The notes below the pieces were generated by a model, which saw nothing but the letters and a program-made list of their open reading frames with translations, was not told the DNA's origin and ran no database searches. From positions 97,752 through 161,751 of the forward strand of contig JAIXPD010000078.1 of the NCBI GenBank assembly GCA_027486405.1: a stretch of DNA of 64,000 nt, given 5' to 3'. This DNA comes from Azospirillum sp. (lineage in GTDB: Bacteria > Pseudomonadota > Alphaproteobacteria > Azospirillales > Azospirillaceae). This document shows positions 31,719 to 42,354 of the stretch, piece by piece (position 1 is the first letter of the stretch; each line of letters begins with the position of its first letter). A program made the translations under genes and the position numbers.

Positions 31719-33029
31719 TCAGCGACGCCCGTTGAAAAAGCCGGAAAGCTGGTGCCAGGTCTTGGCCGCCGACATCACGGCGGGGCGCAGCCGCTCCTTG
31801 CCGACAATGTCGATGTGGGGGATCGAACTCATCAGGTCGTAACGCTCCGACCCTTCGCTCATCCCCTCCGCCAGCACCTTGCACACGATGTGGCTGGGGG
31901 TGACGCCGAAGCCGGAATAGCCCTGGACGTAAAAGGCGTTCGGCCGACCGGGCAGGGATCCGATCTGCGGAAACAGGTTGGCCGAACAGGCCATCGGCCC
32001 GCCCCAGGCCAATTCGATTGTCACGTCGGCGAGGTAGGGGAAGATGGTCAGCATCCGCGCCCGGTTCCACGCCGCCAGATCGCCCGGCACGTAATCGACG
32101 AAATCGGTGGCGGCGCCGAACAGCAGGCGGTTTTCGTTGGTGACGCGGTAGTAATCGATGACCGGGCGGATGTCGCTGTAGGCCCCCCGGATCGGGCTGA
32201 TTTTCAAACACAGCTCATCGGGCAGAGGTTCGGTCGCCATCTGAAAGGCGTAGGTGTTGATCGTCTTCGCCGCGATCGCCGGTTCCATCTTGTTCAGGAA
32301 GGAATCGCAGGCCCACAGCAGCTTGGCCGCGCGCACGCTGCCCGCGTTGGTGCGCACGGTGATGCGCGATCCATACTCCACGGCGATGACCGGGCTGTTT
32401 TCAAAAATCCGCCCGCCATGGCCGGTCAGCGCCTTGGCCTCGCCCAACAGCAGATTCAACGAATGGACATGGCCGCCGCCCATGTGCTTCAGCGCCGCGC
32501 GGTAGGCGGTGGAACCGACCACCTCCTGCACGCGGGACCCGCTGAGCAGTTCGATGTCCTCGTCGGGGGCGACCTGTTTGAACTCCGCCAACCATGTCTT
32601 CAGCGTCTGTTCCTGCCGCTCGTTGAAGGCCAGATAGCCGTAGCCGTGGCGGAAATCGGCGTCGATGCCGTAACGGGCGATGCGGTCGCGGATGATGCCG
32701 GCCCCGAGGTTGGCGATGCCGAACAGCGTCTCCATCCCCTTGGGGCCGACGTGCTTCTTCACCTTTTCCAGATCATGGCCGATCCCGGCCATCACCTGCC
32801 CGCCGTTGCGTCCGGTCCCGCCATAGCCCAGATGACGGGCCTCCAGCACCACGATGTTGGTGATGCCCCGTTCGGCCAGTTCCAGCGCGGTGTTGATGCC
32901 GGAAAAACCGCCGCCGATCACCACGACGTCGGCGTCGAGATCCTGGGTCAGGCGCGGATAGGCCAGGTCATACTTGCGCGTGGCGGTGTAGTAGTTCCGG
33001 GAATCCAGCCTGTTCATCGTGTGGGTCAT
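31719..33029 (-). CDS. FAD-dependent amine oxidase/oxidoreductase (DAO family, PuuB-like)
   Basis: A 436-residue flavoenzyme. The dinucleotide-binding motif is V-V-V-I-G-G-G-F-S-G (residues 35-44) followed by the E-A-R-H-L-G-Y-G-G-T-G-R-N-G-G-Q-V segment that is diagnostic of gamma-glutamylputrescine oxidase and related amine oxidases. The C-terminal G-Y-S-G-F-G-V-T-P motif contacts FAD. It probably oxidises a primary or secondary amine to an aldehyde, which the aldehyde dehydrogenase upstream can convert to the acid. A 26-bp motif shared with the aldehyde dehydrogenase promoter lies 140 bp upstream. Confidence 0.87.
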   Translation of the reverse strand: MTHTMNRLDSRNYYTATRKYDLAYPRLTQDLDADVVVIGGGFSGINTALELAERGITNIVVLEARHLGYGGTGRNGGQVMAGIGHDLEKVKKHVGPKGMETLFGIANLGAGIIRDRIARYGIDADFRHGYGYLAFNERQEQTLKTWLAEFKQVAPDEDIELLSGSRVQEVVGSTAYRAALKHMGGGHVHSLNLLLGEAKALTGHGGRIFENSPVIAVEYGSRITVRTNAGSVRAAKLLWACDSFLNKMEPAIAAKTINTYAFQMATEPLPDELCLKISPIRGAYSDIRPVIDYYRVTNENRLLFGAATDFVDYVPGDLAAWNRARMLTIFPYLADVTIELAWGGPMACSANLFPQIGSLPGRPNAFYVQGYSGFGVTPSHIVCKVLAEGMSEGSERYDLMSSIPHIDIVGKERLRPAVMSAAKTWHQLSGFFNGRR

Positions 33030-33170
33030 GGCGATCGTCTTTCCGCGTGACACTGCCCTGGCCGCGCCCTGCGGCCCGGAGGGGCGGCGGGGGACGCGAC
33101 GGTCGGGGGGATCGGGTTTTGAACGTGACGGCAGGATGACACCGCGACCGGGCGCTCACTTGATCTCATC

Positions 33171-33196
33171 CGCCAATAATTTGATGTTTCGCGCCA
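33171..33196. promoter_or_regulatory. 26-bp regulatory motif, copy 1 (upstream of the amine oxidase gene)
   Basis: Starts CGCCAATAATTTGATG and ends TTTCGCGCCA. It matches the copy at 34898-34923 at 21 of 26 positions, including a fully conserved 10-bp end. Between the two genes only this region is AT-rich. It is a likely binding site for the adjacent AraC regulator. Confidence 0.65.
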
Positions 33197-33271
33197 CAAC
33201 TGCGAAATTCATAGGCATGGCGATGAAGTGAGCAAAATTTGCGCAGATCATCGCGACGCCCACCCATCGCC

Positions 33272-34789
33272 TCACCCCGGCAGGGCGATGCAGACCGATT
33301 TGGTTTCCAGATAATGGTCCAGCACCGCCCGGCCATGCTCGCGCCCGATGCCGGATTCCTTGAAACCGCCGAAGGGCATCGCCGGATCGAGGACGTTGTG
33401 GCTGTTGACCCAGACGGTTCCGGCCTTCAGCCGCGCCGCCGCGCGGTGGGCGATGCCCAGATCGCGCGTCCACACCGACGCCGCCAGCCCATAACGGCTG
33501 TCGTTGGCGCGGGCGACCACCTCGTCGAGATCGCGGAAGGGCATGGCGACCGCGACCGGGCCGAACACCTCCTCCCGCACAATCTCCTGATCGTCGCGGG
33601 TGTTGACCAGCAGCGTCGGCGTGACGAAGCAGCCCGGCCCGTCCACCGGCGCGCCGCCGCTGAGCGCCTCCGCCCCATCGGCCAGGGCGCGGGTGACGAA
33701 GCCCTGGACCCGCGCCTGTTGACGGGGCGAGATCAGCGGCGTGATCTGGCTGTCGGCATCCAGGCCGCTGCCCAGCCGCAGGCCGCGCGCCACCCCGGCG
33801 ATGTCGGCGACCACCCGGTCGAAGATGTCGGCGTGGATGTAGAGCCGCGACCCGCAGGTGCAGACCTGCCCCTGGTTGAAGAAGACACCGAGATGCGCGG
33901 CAAACCCGGCCTGGGCCGGATCCATGTCGGGGAACAGGATCATCGGCGATTTGCCGCCCAGTTCCAGCGTGAAGCGGGCCATGCGGGCGACCGCCGCCGC
34001 CCCGACCTGCCGTCCGACCGCCGTCGATCCGGTGAAGGCGATCTTGTCCACACCGGGATGCGCGGCCAGGGCCGCCCCGGCCACCGCGCCGACGCCGGTG
34101 ACGACGTTCACCACCCCCGGCGGAACCCCGGCCTCCAGGCACAGTTCGCCCAGCCGCAGGGCGGTCAGCGGCGTTTCGTCGGCCGGTTTCAGCACCACGG
34201 TGCAGCCGGTGGCGAGCGCCGGGCCGATCTTCCACACGGCCATCAGCAATGGGAAATTCCACGGCACGATGGCCCCGACGACACCGACCGGTTCCCGCCG
34301 GGTGTAGGCGTGAAAGCGGGTGCCGGGCGGCACGTTGATGGAGACGTCCAGCGTGCTGCCCTCGATCTTGGTCGCCCACCCGGCCATGTAGCGCAGGAAA
34401 TCGACCGAGGCCCCGACCTCCACCGCGCGCGACAGCCCGATGGGTTTGCCGTTGTTCAGGGTTTCGATCTGGGCCAGCTCCTCGCCATGCCGCTCGATCA
34501 TGTCGGCCAGACGCAGCAGGATCCGTTCGCGCTCCACCGGGCGCAGGCGGGACCACTCCCCCTCCAACGCCCGGCGGGCAGCGCGGACGGCGGCGTCCAC
34601 ATCCGCCGGACCGGCGGCGGGGACGGTGGCGATGGGTTGGCCGGTGGCCGGATCATGAACGGCCATGACGGCCCCGGAGACCGCCATCGGGCGGTCCGCC
34701 CCAACGATCAGCGCGTGCGGCTGGGCCAGAAAGCGGGCGACGGCGGGGGACAGGCGCGGGTCGTGCGCGGGCGGCAGGGGGTGATCCAT
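33272..34789 (-). CDS. Aldehyde dehydrogenase, NAD(P)-dependent
   Basis: A 505-residue ALDH-superfamily enzyme. Catalytic Cys310 lies in N-Q-G-Q-V-C-T-C-G, the general-base Glu is in L-E-L-G-G-K-S-P, and V-P-W-N-F-P-L-L marks the substrate/cofactor region. It resembles the broad betaine/gamma-aminobutyraldehyde/phenylacetaldehyde group. Following the amine oxidase, it would oxidise the aldehyde formed. It has its own upstream region with the second copy of the 26-bp motif, so the two genes are co-regulated rather than strictly in one transcript. Confidence 0.9.
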   Translation of the reverse strand: MDHPLPPAHDPRLSPAVARFLAQPHALIVGADRPMAVSGAVMAVHDPATGQPIATVPAAGPADVDAAVRAARRALEGEWSRLRPVERERILLRLADMIERHGEELAQIETLNNGKPIGLSRAVEVGASVDFLRYMAGWATKIEGSTLDVSINVPPGTRFHAYTRREPVGVVGAIVPWNFPLLMAVWKIGPALATGCTVVLKPADETPLTALRLGELCLEAGVPPGVVNVVTGVGAVAGAALAAHPGVDKIAFTGSTAVGRQVGAAAVARMARFTLELGGKSPMILFPDMDPAQAGFAAHLGVFFNQGQVCTCGSRLYIHADIFDRVVADIAGVARGLRLGSGLDADSQITPLISPRQQARVQGFVTRALADGAEALSGGAPVDGPGCFVTPTLLVNTRDDQEIVREEVFGPVAVAMPFRDLDEVVARANDSRYGLAASVWTRDLGIAHRAAARLKAGTVWVNSHNVLDPAMPFGGFKESGIGREHGRAVLDHYLETKSVCIALPG

Positions 34790-34897
34790 GGCGGCGATGG
34801 TCCCGAAGGCTGGGGCGCTCGGTTGTTGTTCGGAGCGCTGATTGCGGTGTGTGCGGACGATGGTCGCCGATCCGCCGCCGCATCACCCGATCTTAAC

Positions 34898-34923
34898 CGC
34901 CAGATTTTTGATCTTTCGCGCCA
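34898..34923. promoter_or_regulatory. 26-bp regulatory motif, copy 2 (upstream of the aldehyde dehydrogenase gene)
   Basis: Starts CGCCAGATTTTTGATC and ends TTTCGCGCCA. It lies about 110 bp upstream of the aldehyde dehydrogenase start and 60 bp from the end of the AraC gene. See copy 1. Confidence 0.65.
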
Positions 34924-34981
34924 TCCATCCCATTCCGGCGCGGCCCCATTCCGGTTGGCCCCATTCCGGCGCTTCCCCCGG

Positions 34982-36094
34982 TCACGACGCGGCCAGCCCG
35001 CGCGCCGTTTTGCGGTAGGCCGAGGGGGTCAACCCGAACCAACGCCGGCAGGCGCGGGTGAAGCAGGCCCCATCGGCGTAGCCCAGAATGTGGGCGATCT
35101 CCGTCACCGACAGGTCGGTGTCGGCCAGATAGGTTTCGGCCATGCCCCGGCGCTTGTCCTGCTTGATCGCGGCAAAGCTGTCGCCCGATTTGCGCAGGGT
35201 GCGTTGCAGGGTGCGGGCGGACAGGCCGACGGCGCGCGCGGCCTTGGCGACGCCGAACCGCCCGCTGTCGGGCAGATGATCGGACAGGATGCGCCGCACC
35301 TCGTCCTCCACCGAGCGCACCGGCATGGCGCGTTCCAGCAGGGTGCGCAGATACTGTTCGACGATGGGGCTGACCCGGCGGTCCATCACGTTTCCGGCGA
35401 TGGCCAGATCGGCGGCGGAGAACATCAGGCTGTTGATGCCCTGGTCGAAATAGAGCGGCGCGCCGAAAAAGGCGTCGTGCGCCTGCCGGTTCAGCGGGGC
35501 GCTGTGTTCGAAATGCACCTCCAGCGGCCGCCAGCCGTTGCCCGCCATGGCGCGCATCAGCGTCGTCACCATCGCCAGCGAATAATCGGCGTCCTGGCGG
35601 CGGCGGCGAATGCGGGCGTCCTCGATCCGGTATTGAAAGACGCAGGTCGGTCCGTCCTGCACGATGCGGCTGGTGGTCGCCTGCTGGGCCAGACCGATGT
35701 AATCGATGAAGCCCTTCAGCGCCGTGCCCAGGGTGGGGGAACTGATGAACAGCAGCCCGATCGGGCCAAGGGTGAAGGGGGTGACGTCGCGCGCGGCGGA
35801 CAGGCCGAAATTGGGATCGCCGAAGCGGGCGGCGGCGGTTTCAAACGCCTCGACGTAATGGCGCAGGGGGATTTCGCGGCAGGGATCGGCCAACAGCGCT
35901 TCCGACAGGCCGTAGCGCTCCAGCAGCGCATCGGGGGCACCGCCCCGGCGCTTGATGGAATCGACCAGCGGCTGCATGACCGAGGCCCAGGTCTTCGGCT
36001 CGCGGTCGGTGGACGGGATCGGCGGCACGGCGGTCGGAACCCTGACGGACGGACGCGGGGTGGAAATTATGGCGTCCTCCTGTCCGGGCGGCAA
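34982..36094 (-). CDS. AraC-family transcriptional regulator with arabinose-binding-type N-terminal domain
   Basis: A protein of up to 370 residues. The N-terminal about 200 residues match the PF12625-type ligand domain (P-L-V-D-S-I-K-R-R-G-G near the start and G-P-I-G-L-L-F-I-S-S-P-T in the middle), as in OruR- and ArgR-like regulators. The C-terminal AraC double HTH follows (S-A-R-T-L-Q-R-T-L, then I-L-G-Y-A-D-G-A-C-F-T-R-A-C-R-R-W-F-G). It likely activates the adjacent amine oxidase and aldehyde dehydrogenase genes. The start is uncertain: the TTG used here has no ribosome site, whereas a perfect AGGAGG (36076-36081) sits 8 nt before an ATT codon at 36067. Confidence 0.85.
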   Translation of the reverse strand: MPPGQEDAIISTPRPSVRVPTAVPPIPSTDREPKTWASVMQPLVDSIKRRGGAPDALLERYGLSEALLADPCREIPLRHYVEAFETAAARFGDPNFGLSAARDVTPFTLGPIGLLFISSPTLGTALKGFIDYIGLAQQATTSRIVQDGPTCVFQYRIEDARIRRRRQDADYSLAMVTTLMRAMAGNGWRPLEVHFEHSAPLNRQAHDAFFGAPLYFDQGINSLMFSAADLAIAGNVMDRRVSPIVEQYLRTLLERAMPVRSVEDEVRRILSDHLPDSGRFGVAKAARAVGLSARTLQRTLRKSGDSFAAIKQDKRRGMAETYLADTDLSVTEIAHILGYADGACFTRACRRWFGLTPSAYRKTARGLAAS

Positions 36095-36153
36095 AGGGGT
36101 TTTGCGGAACGGACCGCCCGTTGCGGGGGCGGCCCGTTCGGGTCGGGTGCCGG

Positions 36154-37719
<1,566 letters not shown>

Positions 37720-38036
37720 GGCGTTTCACTCCTTGCGGATCGGGTTTTTGGTGCGTTGGTGGCGCGCGGCGGGTTTTGGCGGCTGGTGTTTGGGGCGTGA
37801 TGAGGGGAGCACGCGCGCGCCGGGCCGACGGGAAGGGGCCGACGCGGTCGCCGCATTTGATTGCGGCGTTAATATTTAACGTGTTATATAAATTGGCGTC
37901 GCCGGGTGTCAAGCGGTTTTGCATCCGGCGGCGGGCGCGCTATCCTGATCGCGCGCCGTCGCCGATTTTCCGTGAAACACAGTGGACCAGAGCCGTGGGC
38001 AGACCATCCAAACGCAGCGCCGTGACACCGGATCCG
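37720..38036. other. Divergent control region between hpaE and hpaR
   Basis: About 317 bp without a supported gene, depending on the hpaR start. It is AT-rich around 37855-37895, where the operator-like dyads lie. Confidence 0.6.
37868..37887. promoter_or_regulatory. Probable HpaR operators (GTTAA-TAT-TTAAC overlapping TTAAC-GT-GTTAT)
   Basis: A perfect dyad at 37868-37880 overlaps a second near-dyad at 37876-37887, sharing the TTAAC half. The same TTAAC-N2-GTTAA pattern occurs before the class II aldolase and the dctP gene of the hpa operon. MarR-family HpaR is the expected binder and would control both hpaE and itself. Confidence 0.65.
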
Positions 38037-38546
38037 ATGTCCGCCCGCAGCCCCGCCAATTCTGTGGACCCGGACGCGCCGCGCGCGCCGCTCCGCGCCT
38101 TCAGCCGATCCCTGCCGATGGCGTTGCTGAAGGCGCGCGAGGCGGTGATGGGGCGGTTCCGCCCGATCCTGCACGCCCATGATCTGACCGAACAGCAATG
38201 GCGTGTGCTGCGCGCCCTGACCAGCGCCGACGGGTTCCGCGCGGGCGAACTGGCGCGGTTGAGCAGCATCAGCATGCCCAGCCTGTCGCGCATCCTGCGG
38301 GCGCTGGAAAAGCGGGCCTTGATCGAACGCGGGGTGGAGGACAAGGATCTGCGCGCCGCGCAAATCTCCATCACCGCCAGCGGGCGGGCGCTGATCGCGC
38401 TGATCGCCCCGCACAGCGAGCGCGGCTACGCCGACATCACCGCCGCGTTCGGTGACGAGCGTCTGGCGACGCTCTACCGTCTGTTGGACGAGCTGGCCAC
38501 CTGCCTGACCGACGGAACCGAACCGGTCGAGGTGGATGAGGAGTAG
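38037..38546 (+). CDS. hpaR: MarR-family regulator of homoprotocatechuate degradation
   Basis: A 169-residue MarR protein. The block L-L-K-A-R-E-A-V-M-G-R-F-R-P-I followed by L-T-E-Q-Q-W-R-V-L-R-A-L is characteristic of HpaR/HpcR. The winged HTH spans about residues 75-120 (L-A-R-L-S-S-I-S-M-P-S-L-S-R-I-L). It would repress the hpa genes until the aromatic acid appears. The N-terminus is about 25 residues longer than usual, and an upstream GTG (37995) would add 14 more; neither start has a clear ribosome site. Confidence 0.88.
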   Translation: MSARSPANSVDPDAPRAPLRAFSRSLPMALLKAREAVMGRFRPILHAHDLTEQQWRVLRALTSADGFRAGELARLSSISMPSLSRILRALEKRALIERGVEDKDLRAAQISITASGRALIALIAPHSERGYADITAAFGDERLATLYRLLDELATCLTDGTEPVEVDEE

Positions 38547-38569
38547 GGGGGACGAGGAACAGGCCCGGG

Positions 38570-41500
38570 TCAGAACACGTCCGAGGCCAGGGTGGCGTCG
38601 GTGGTCAGGACACGGTCCAACTCCTTCAGGCCGAAGCGTTCGAACAGCAGCGGCGTGGTGAAGGTGTCGAGCAGGGTGGAGCTGATGAGGCCGCCGAAGA
38701 TGGCGATGGCCACCGGTTGCAGGATTTCGGTCCCCGCCCGGTCCGTCACCGCCATCAGCGGAATCAGCGCCAGCCCGGCGGCGAGCGCGGTCATCAGCAC
38801 CGGCGTCAGGCGTTCGGCGCAGCCGCGCAAGATCAGCTCGCGGCCCATCGGCATGCCTTCGTGCAGGTGCAGATTCAGGAAATGGCTGACCTTCAGCAGG
38901 CTGTTGCGCACCGCCACCCCGGTGACGGCGATGAAGCCGATCAGGGTGGCGAGGCTGAGATCCTGGCCGCTGATCCACAGCGCCGCCACGCTGCCCGCCA
39001 CCGCCAACGGCACGTTGCCCATCACGATCAGGCACAGCCGCCAGGAACGGAAGCGCTGGTGCAGCACCAGGAAGATCAGCGCGATGGAGATCGGCGTCAG
39101 GAACGCCATCATCCGGCGTCCGCTTTCGCCTTCGCGGAAGCTGCCCTCCAGGCTGGTGCGGTAGCCGGTGGGCAGCGGGGTTTCGGCCAGCACCGCGCGC
39201 ATCGCCGCCACGATCTGGGCGGTGTCCGACCCGTCGGTGTTGGCCATCACCGCGATGCGCCGCACCGAATCCTCGCGCAGGATCAGGCTTGGCCCCGGAA
39301 CCACCGACACGGTGGCAAAGGAGGAGATCGCCACCGACCCCGACGGTGTGTCGATGCGCAGCAAACCCAACTGTTCGGGCGCACGGTCGGCGTCGGCCAG
39401 CCGCATCACCACATCGTACCGCCGCCCGTTGTCGATGATCTGCGACACGGTGCGCCCGTTGGAAAAGCTTTCCAGCGCCTGGGTGATGGCCGCCGGGGTG
39501 ATGCCGAACAGGTCGGCGCGTTCGTAATCCACCGTCACCCGCAGCTGCGGGGTGTATTGCTGCTGTTCGACCAGCAGATCGACCAGCCCCGGAATGCGGG
39601 CGAAGCGGTCGCGGAACTTGTCGGCCAGCGTGCGCAGCGTCGGCAGGTTGGGGCCGTAAATCTTCAGGATGATGGCCCCGCGCACGCCGTTGTCTTCCGA
39701 CTGCATGCGTTCGGTCAGGAACTGCGTCACCGACAGATCGGCGGAGAAGATCGACAGGCGGTTGCGGATGTCGGCCATCACCTCGTGGCGGCTGCGGCCC
39801 TGGTCCAGCACGATCTTGATCGGCCACTCGTTGTCGTTGACCGGGTCGCCGTCGCCGTCCTGCTCGTACCGCCCGGCGCGGCGCGACAGGGCCTTCACCT
39901 CGGGGACCTGCATGATGATCTGTTCGGCCATGTGGCCGATGCGGTAGGATTCGGCCAGCGAGGTGCCGGGGCTGAGCAGCATCGTCACATAGACGTTGCC
40001 CTCGTTGAATTCCGGCAGGAAGGAGCGCGGCAGCAGCGGGACCGACGCGGCGGCCACGGCCACGCAGCCCCCCACCGCGATCAGCACCGGCCGCCCATGG
40101 TCGAGCACCCAGCGCAGCGCCCGGTCGTTCTGCCGTTTCAGCCAGCCGATGAACCAGCCGTCGTGCGAGCGTTCCAGCGTGCGCATGCCGGGAAACAGAT
40201 AGGAGGCCAGGACCGGCGTGACCGTGACCGACACCACCAGGCTGGCGAAGATCGACACGATGTAGGCCATTGCCAGCGGTCCGAACATCCGCCCCGGCTG
40301 GCCCGGCATGGCGAACAGCGGGATGAACACCAGCAGGATGATGGCGGTGGCGTAGACGATGCCCGACCGCACCTCTTGCGAGGCGTGGGCGATCACCAGC
40401 AGGGCCGGTCTCGGCTGCGGGCGGCGGCGGTTTTCGGCCATACGCCGCAGGATGTTTTCGACGTCCACCACCGAATCATCCACCAGTTCGCCCAGCGCGA
40501 TGGCGATGCCGCCCAGCGTCATCGTGTTCAGCGTGGTCCCCAGCAGGTGGAAGACGATGACGCTGACCACCAGCGATATCGGGATCGACAGCAACGAAAT
40601 GGCGGTGGACCGGACGTTGGCGAGGAACAGCATCAGCACCACGGCGACGATCACCACCCCATCGCGCACCACCGTGCCGACGTTGCCGATGGCGTCGTTG
40701 ATCATGTCGGCCTGGCTGTAGGAGATCTGGCCCAGCCGGATCCCCGCCGGGGCGGTGGCCTGCATGTCGGTCAGCAACTGGCGGATGGCGGCGTCCACCT
40801 GGACCGTGTTGGCGGTGGGATGCTTGACGATGGAGATGTTGACCGACGGAACCCCGTTGAAGGATCCATCGCCGCGCTTGACCCGTGGGGCGAAGCGGAC
40901 CTCGCCGATCTGGCTCAGCAGCACCGGCGTGCCGTCGCGGAAGGCCACCACCAGCTTGTGCATGTCCTCCAGCCGGGCGGATTTGCCGATGTTGCGGATC
41001 GGGTATTCCTTGCCCGCACTTTCGGCGAAACCGCCGCTGCTGTTGGTGCCGAAGGCGGTCAGCACCTGTTCGACCTGTTGCAGCGAGACGCCAAGGTCGC
41101 TCATCGCCACCGGGTTTGGGGTGAAGCGGAAGGTCTTGACCTCCCCACCGATCAGAAAGGCTTGCGCCACCCCTTCCAGCGCCAGCAGGCGCGGGCGCAG
41201 CGTCCATTCCACATACTCGCGCAGGGCCATGGCGTCGGCCCCGCCGGTGATGCCCATGTGCATGATCAGGCCGGTGGCCGCCGACATCGGGGCCAGTTGC
41301 GGCGTCAGGCCGGTCGGCAGCCGGTCGCGCACCTGGGCCAGCCGTTCCATCACCAATTGGCGGTTGCGGTAGGGATCGGTTCCCCAGGCGAACACCACCA
41401 TCACCCGCGAAAAGGCCGCACTGGAGGTGCTGCGCACCCGCGTGACCCCGGCGACACCGGCCAAGGTCGCCTCAATCGGCTGGGTGACGAGCTGCTCGAC

Positions 41501-41680
41501 CTCCTCCGCCGCCAGACTGCCGGATTCGGTGACGACGGTGACGGCGGGTTGCCGCAGTTCCGGCAGCAGGTCGATCGGCATGTCGCGGGCGACGCACAGA
41601 CCCCAGCAGACCAGGATCAGGGCGGCGACCAGAACGAAGATGCGCTGCCGCAGGCTGAAGGCGACAATGGCCTGGAACAT
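38570..41680 (-). CDS. RND-type efflux pump inner-membrane subunit
   Basis: A 1036-residue, 12-helix RND permease. Features are the N-terminal F-S-L-R-Q-R-I-F-V helix, helix-4 proton-relay residues in G-E-L-V-D-D-S-V-V-D-V-E-N-I, and two large periplasmic domains. The helix-4 sequence resembles the heavy-metal-efflux-like branch, but no methionine-rich metal site is obvious, so the substrate is uncertain. It is encoded with an adaptor and a small membrane-anchored periplasmic protein. No outer-membrane factor gene is present. The location inside the hpa region suggests export of an aromatic acid or toxic intermediate, which is inference. Confidence 0.9.
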   Translation of the reverse strand: MFQAIVAFSLRQRIFVLVAALILVCWGLCVARDMPIDLLPELRQPAVTVVTESGSLAAEEVEQLVTQPIEATLAGVAGVTRVRSTSSAAFSRVMVVFAWGTDPYRNRQLVMERLAQVRDRLPTGLTPQLAPMSAATGLIMHMGITGGADAMALREYVEWTLRPRLLALEGVAQAFLIGGEVKTFRFTPNPVAMSDLGVSLQQVEQVLTAFGTNSSGGFAESAGKEYPIRNIGKSARLEDMHKLVVAFRDGTPVLLSQIGEVRFAPRVKRGDGSFNGVPSVNISIVKHPTANTVQVDAAIRQLLTDMQATAPAGIRLGQISYSQADMINDAIGNVGTVVRDGVVIVAVVLMLFLANVRSTAISLLSIPISLVVSVIVFHLLGTTLNTMTLGGIAIALGELVDDSVVDVENILRRMAENRRRPQPRPALLVIAHASQEVRSGIVYATAIILLVFIPLFAMPGQPGRMFGPLAMAYIVSIFASLVVSVTVTPVLASYLFPGMRTLERSHDGWFIGWLKRQNDRALRWVLDHGRPVLIAVGGCVAVAAASVPLLPRSFLPEFNEGNVYVTMLLSPGTSLAESYRIGHMAEQIIMQVPEVKALSRRAGRYEQDGDGDPVNDNEWPIKIVLDQGRSRHEVMADIRNRLSIFSADLSVTQFLTERMQSEDNGVRGAIILKIYGPNLPTLRTLADKFRDRFARIPGLVDLLVEQQQYTPQLRVTVDYERADLFGITPAAITQALESFSNGRTVSQIIDNGRRYDVVMRLADADRAPEQLGLLRIDTPSGSVAISSFATVSVVPGPSLILREDSVRRIAVMANTDGSDTAQIVAAMRAVLAETPLPTGYRTSLEGSFREGESGRRMMAFLTPISIALIFLVLHQRFRSWRLCLIVMGNVPLAVAGSVAALWISGQDLSLATLIGFIAVTGVAVRNSLLKVSHFLNLHLHEGMPMGRELILRGCAERLTPVLMTALAAGLALIPLMAVTDRAGTEILQPVAIAIFGGLISSTLLDTFTTPLLFERFGLKELDRVLTTDATLASDVF

Positions 41681-41727
41681 CGCAAAACCTCACCAGATGA
41701 AACGGCGTGACGGGCAACGCGGGGGAA

Positions 41728-42354
41728 TCAGGGGGCGCTTGGGGGTGCGGGGGCCGGACGCGCCCGGCGGCTCCACCAACGCCAGGCCAGCGCCCCGCCG
41801 CCCGCCCCGGCCAACGCCGACAGCAGGGCGAGGCACAACGCCCGCCCACCGCCGGATCCACCGGTCTTGCCCGTTGCGTCGTCGTCATAGACCAGCGTGG
41901 CGGTCTGTTCGCCCTTTCCAGCCGGGGAGGCCAGGGTCAGGGTGAAGACGTCCTTGCCCTGGGTTGACCGTTTGAACGGGCCGATGAACAGGCCGGGGGC
42001 CTGCTCGGTCAGCGGCAGGGCGTTGCGTTTGCCCGCGCGCTGCACGGTCAGGCTGGCCCCGAGAATCGGGTCGTTGCCGTCGATCCGGTCGACAAAGGCG
42101 TAGAGGCGGTCGTTGGTGGCGATCAGCACGACCGTCGCCTCCCCCACCGTCACGGTCACGCGCGGCGACCGGCTGGGCGGGGCATCGCCGCCATCCTCGG
42201 CCCGCAGCGGCAGGGGGGCCAGGATCAACCCCATCACGGCCATCCACAGGGCCGCCATCCACACGGCCATCCATGGGGCCATCCATGGGGCGGGCCGCCG
42301 CCGCGCGCCCTGGGAACGCTTGTCCAACCGCCGCATCGTCTGTTGTTCCATCAT
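41728..42354 (-). CDS. Membrane-anchored periplasmic protein of the efflux operon (unknown function)
   Basis: A 208-residue protein. After a basic N-terminus, Trp/Met/Ala-rich repeats (P-W-M-A-P-W-M-A-V-W-M-A) form a signal or membrane helix ending near R-A-E-D. A beta-rich domain of about 110 residues follows, loosely FixH/YtkA-like, then a Gly-rich region, a C-terminal helix near residues 170-190 and a basic Pro-rich tail. The ATG overlaps the adaptor gene stop (ATGA). It may be an accessory subunit of the pump. Function not recognised with confidence. Confidence 0.7.
   Translation of the reverse strand: MMEQQTMRRLDKRSQGARRRPAPWMAPWMAVWMAALWMAVMGLILAPLPLRAEDGGDAPPSRSPRVTVTVGEATVVLIATNDRLYAFVDRIDGNDPILGASLTVQRAGKRNALPLTEQAPGLFIGPFKRSTQGKDVFTLTLASPAGKGEQTATLVYDDDATGKTGGSGGGRALCLALLSALAGAGGGALAWRWWSRRARPAPAPPSAP

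Noticed and set aside
38717..41710. A 997-codon open frame on the plus strand opposite the RND pump gene
   Set aside because: Antisense shadow: very His/Gln/Arg-rich, no motifs, fully covered by the well-supported RND gene.
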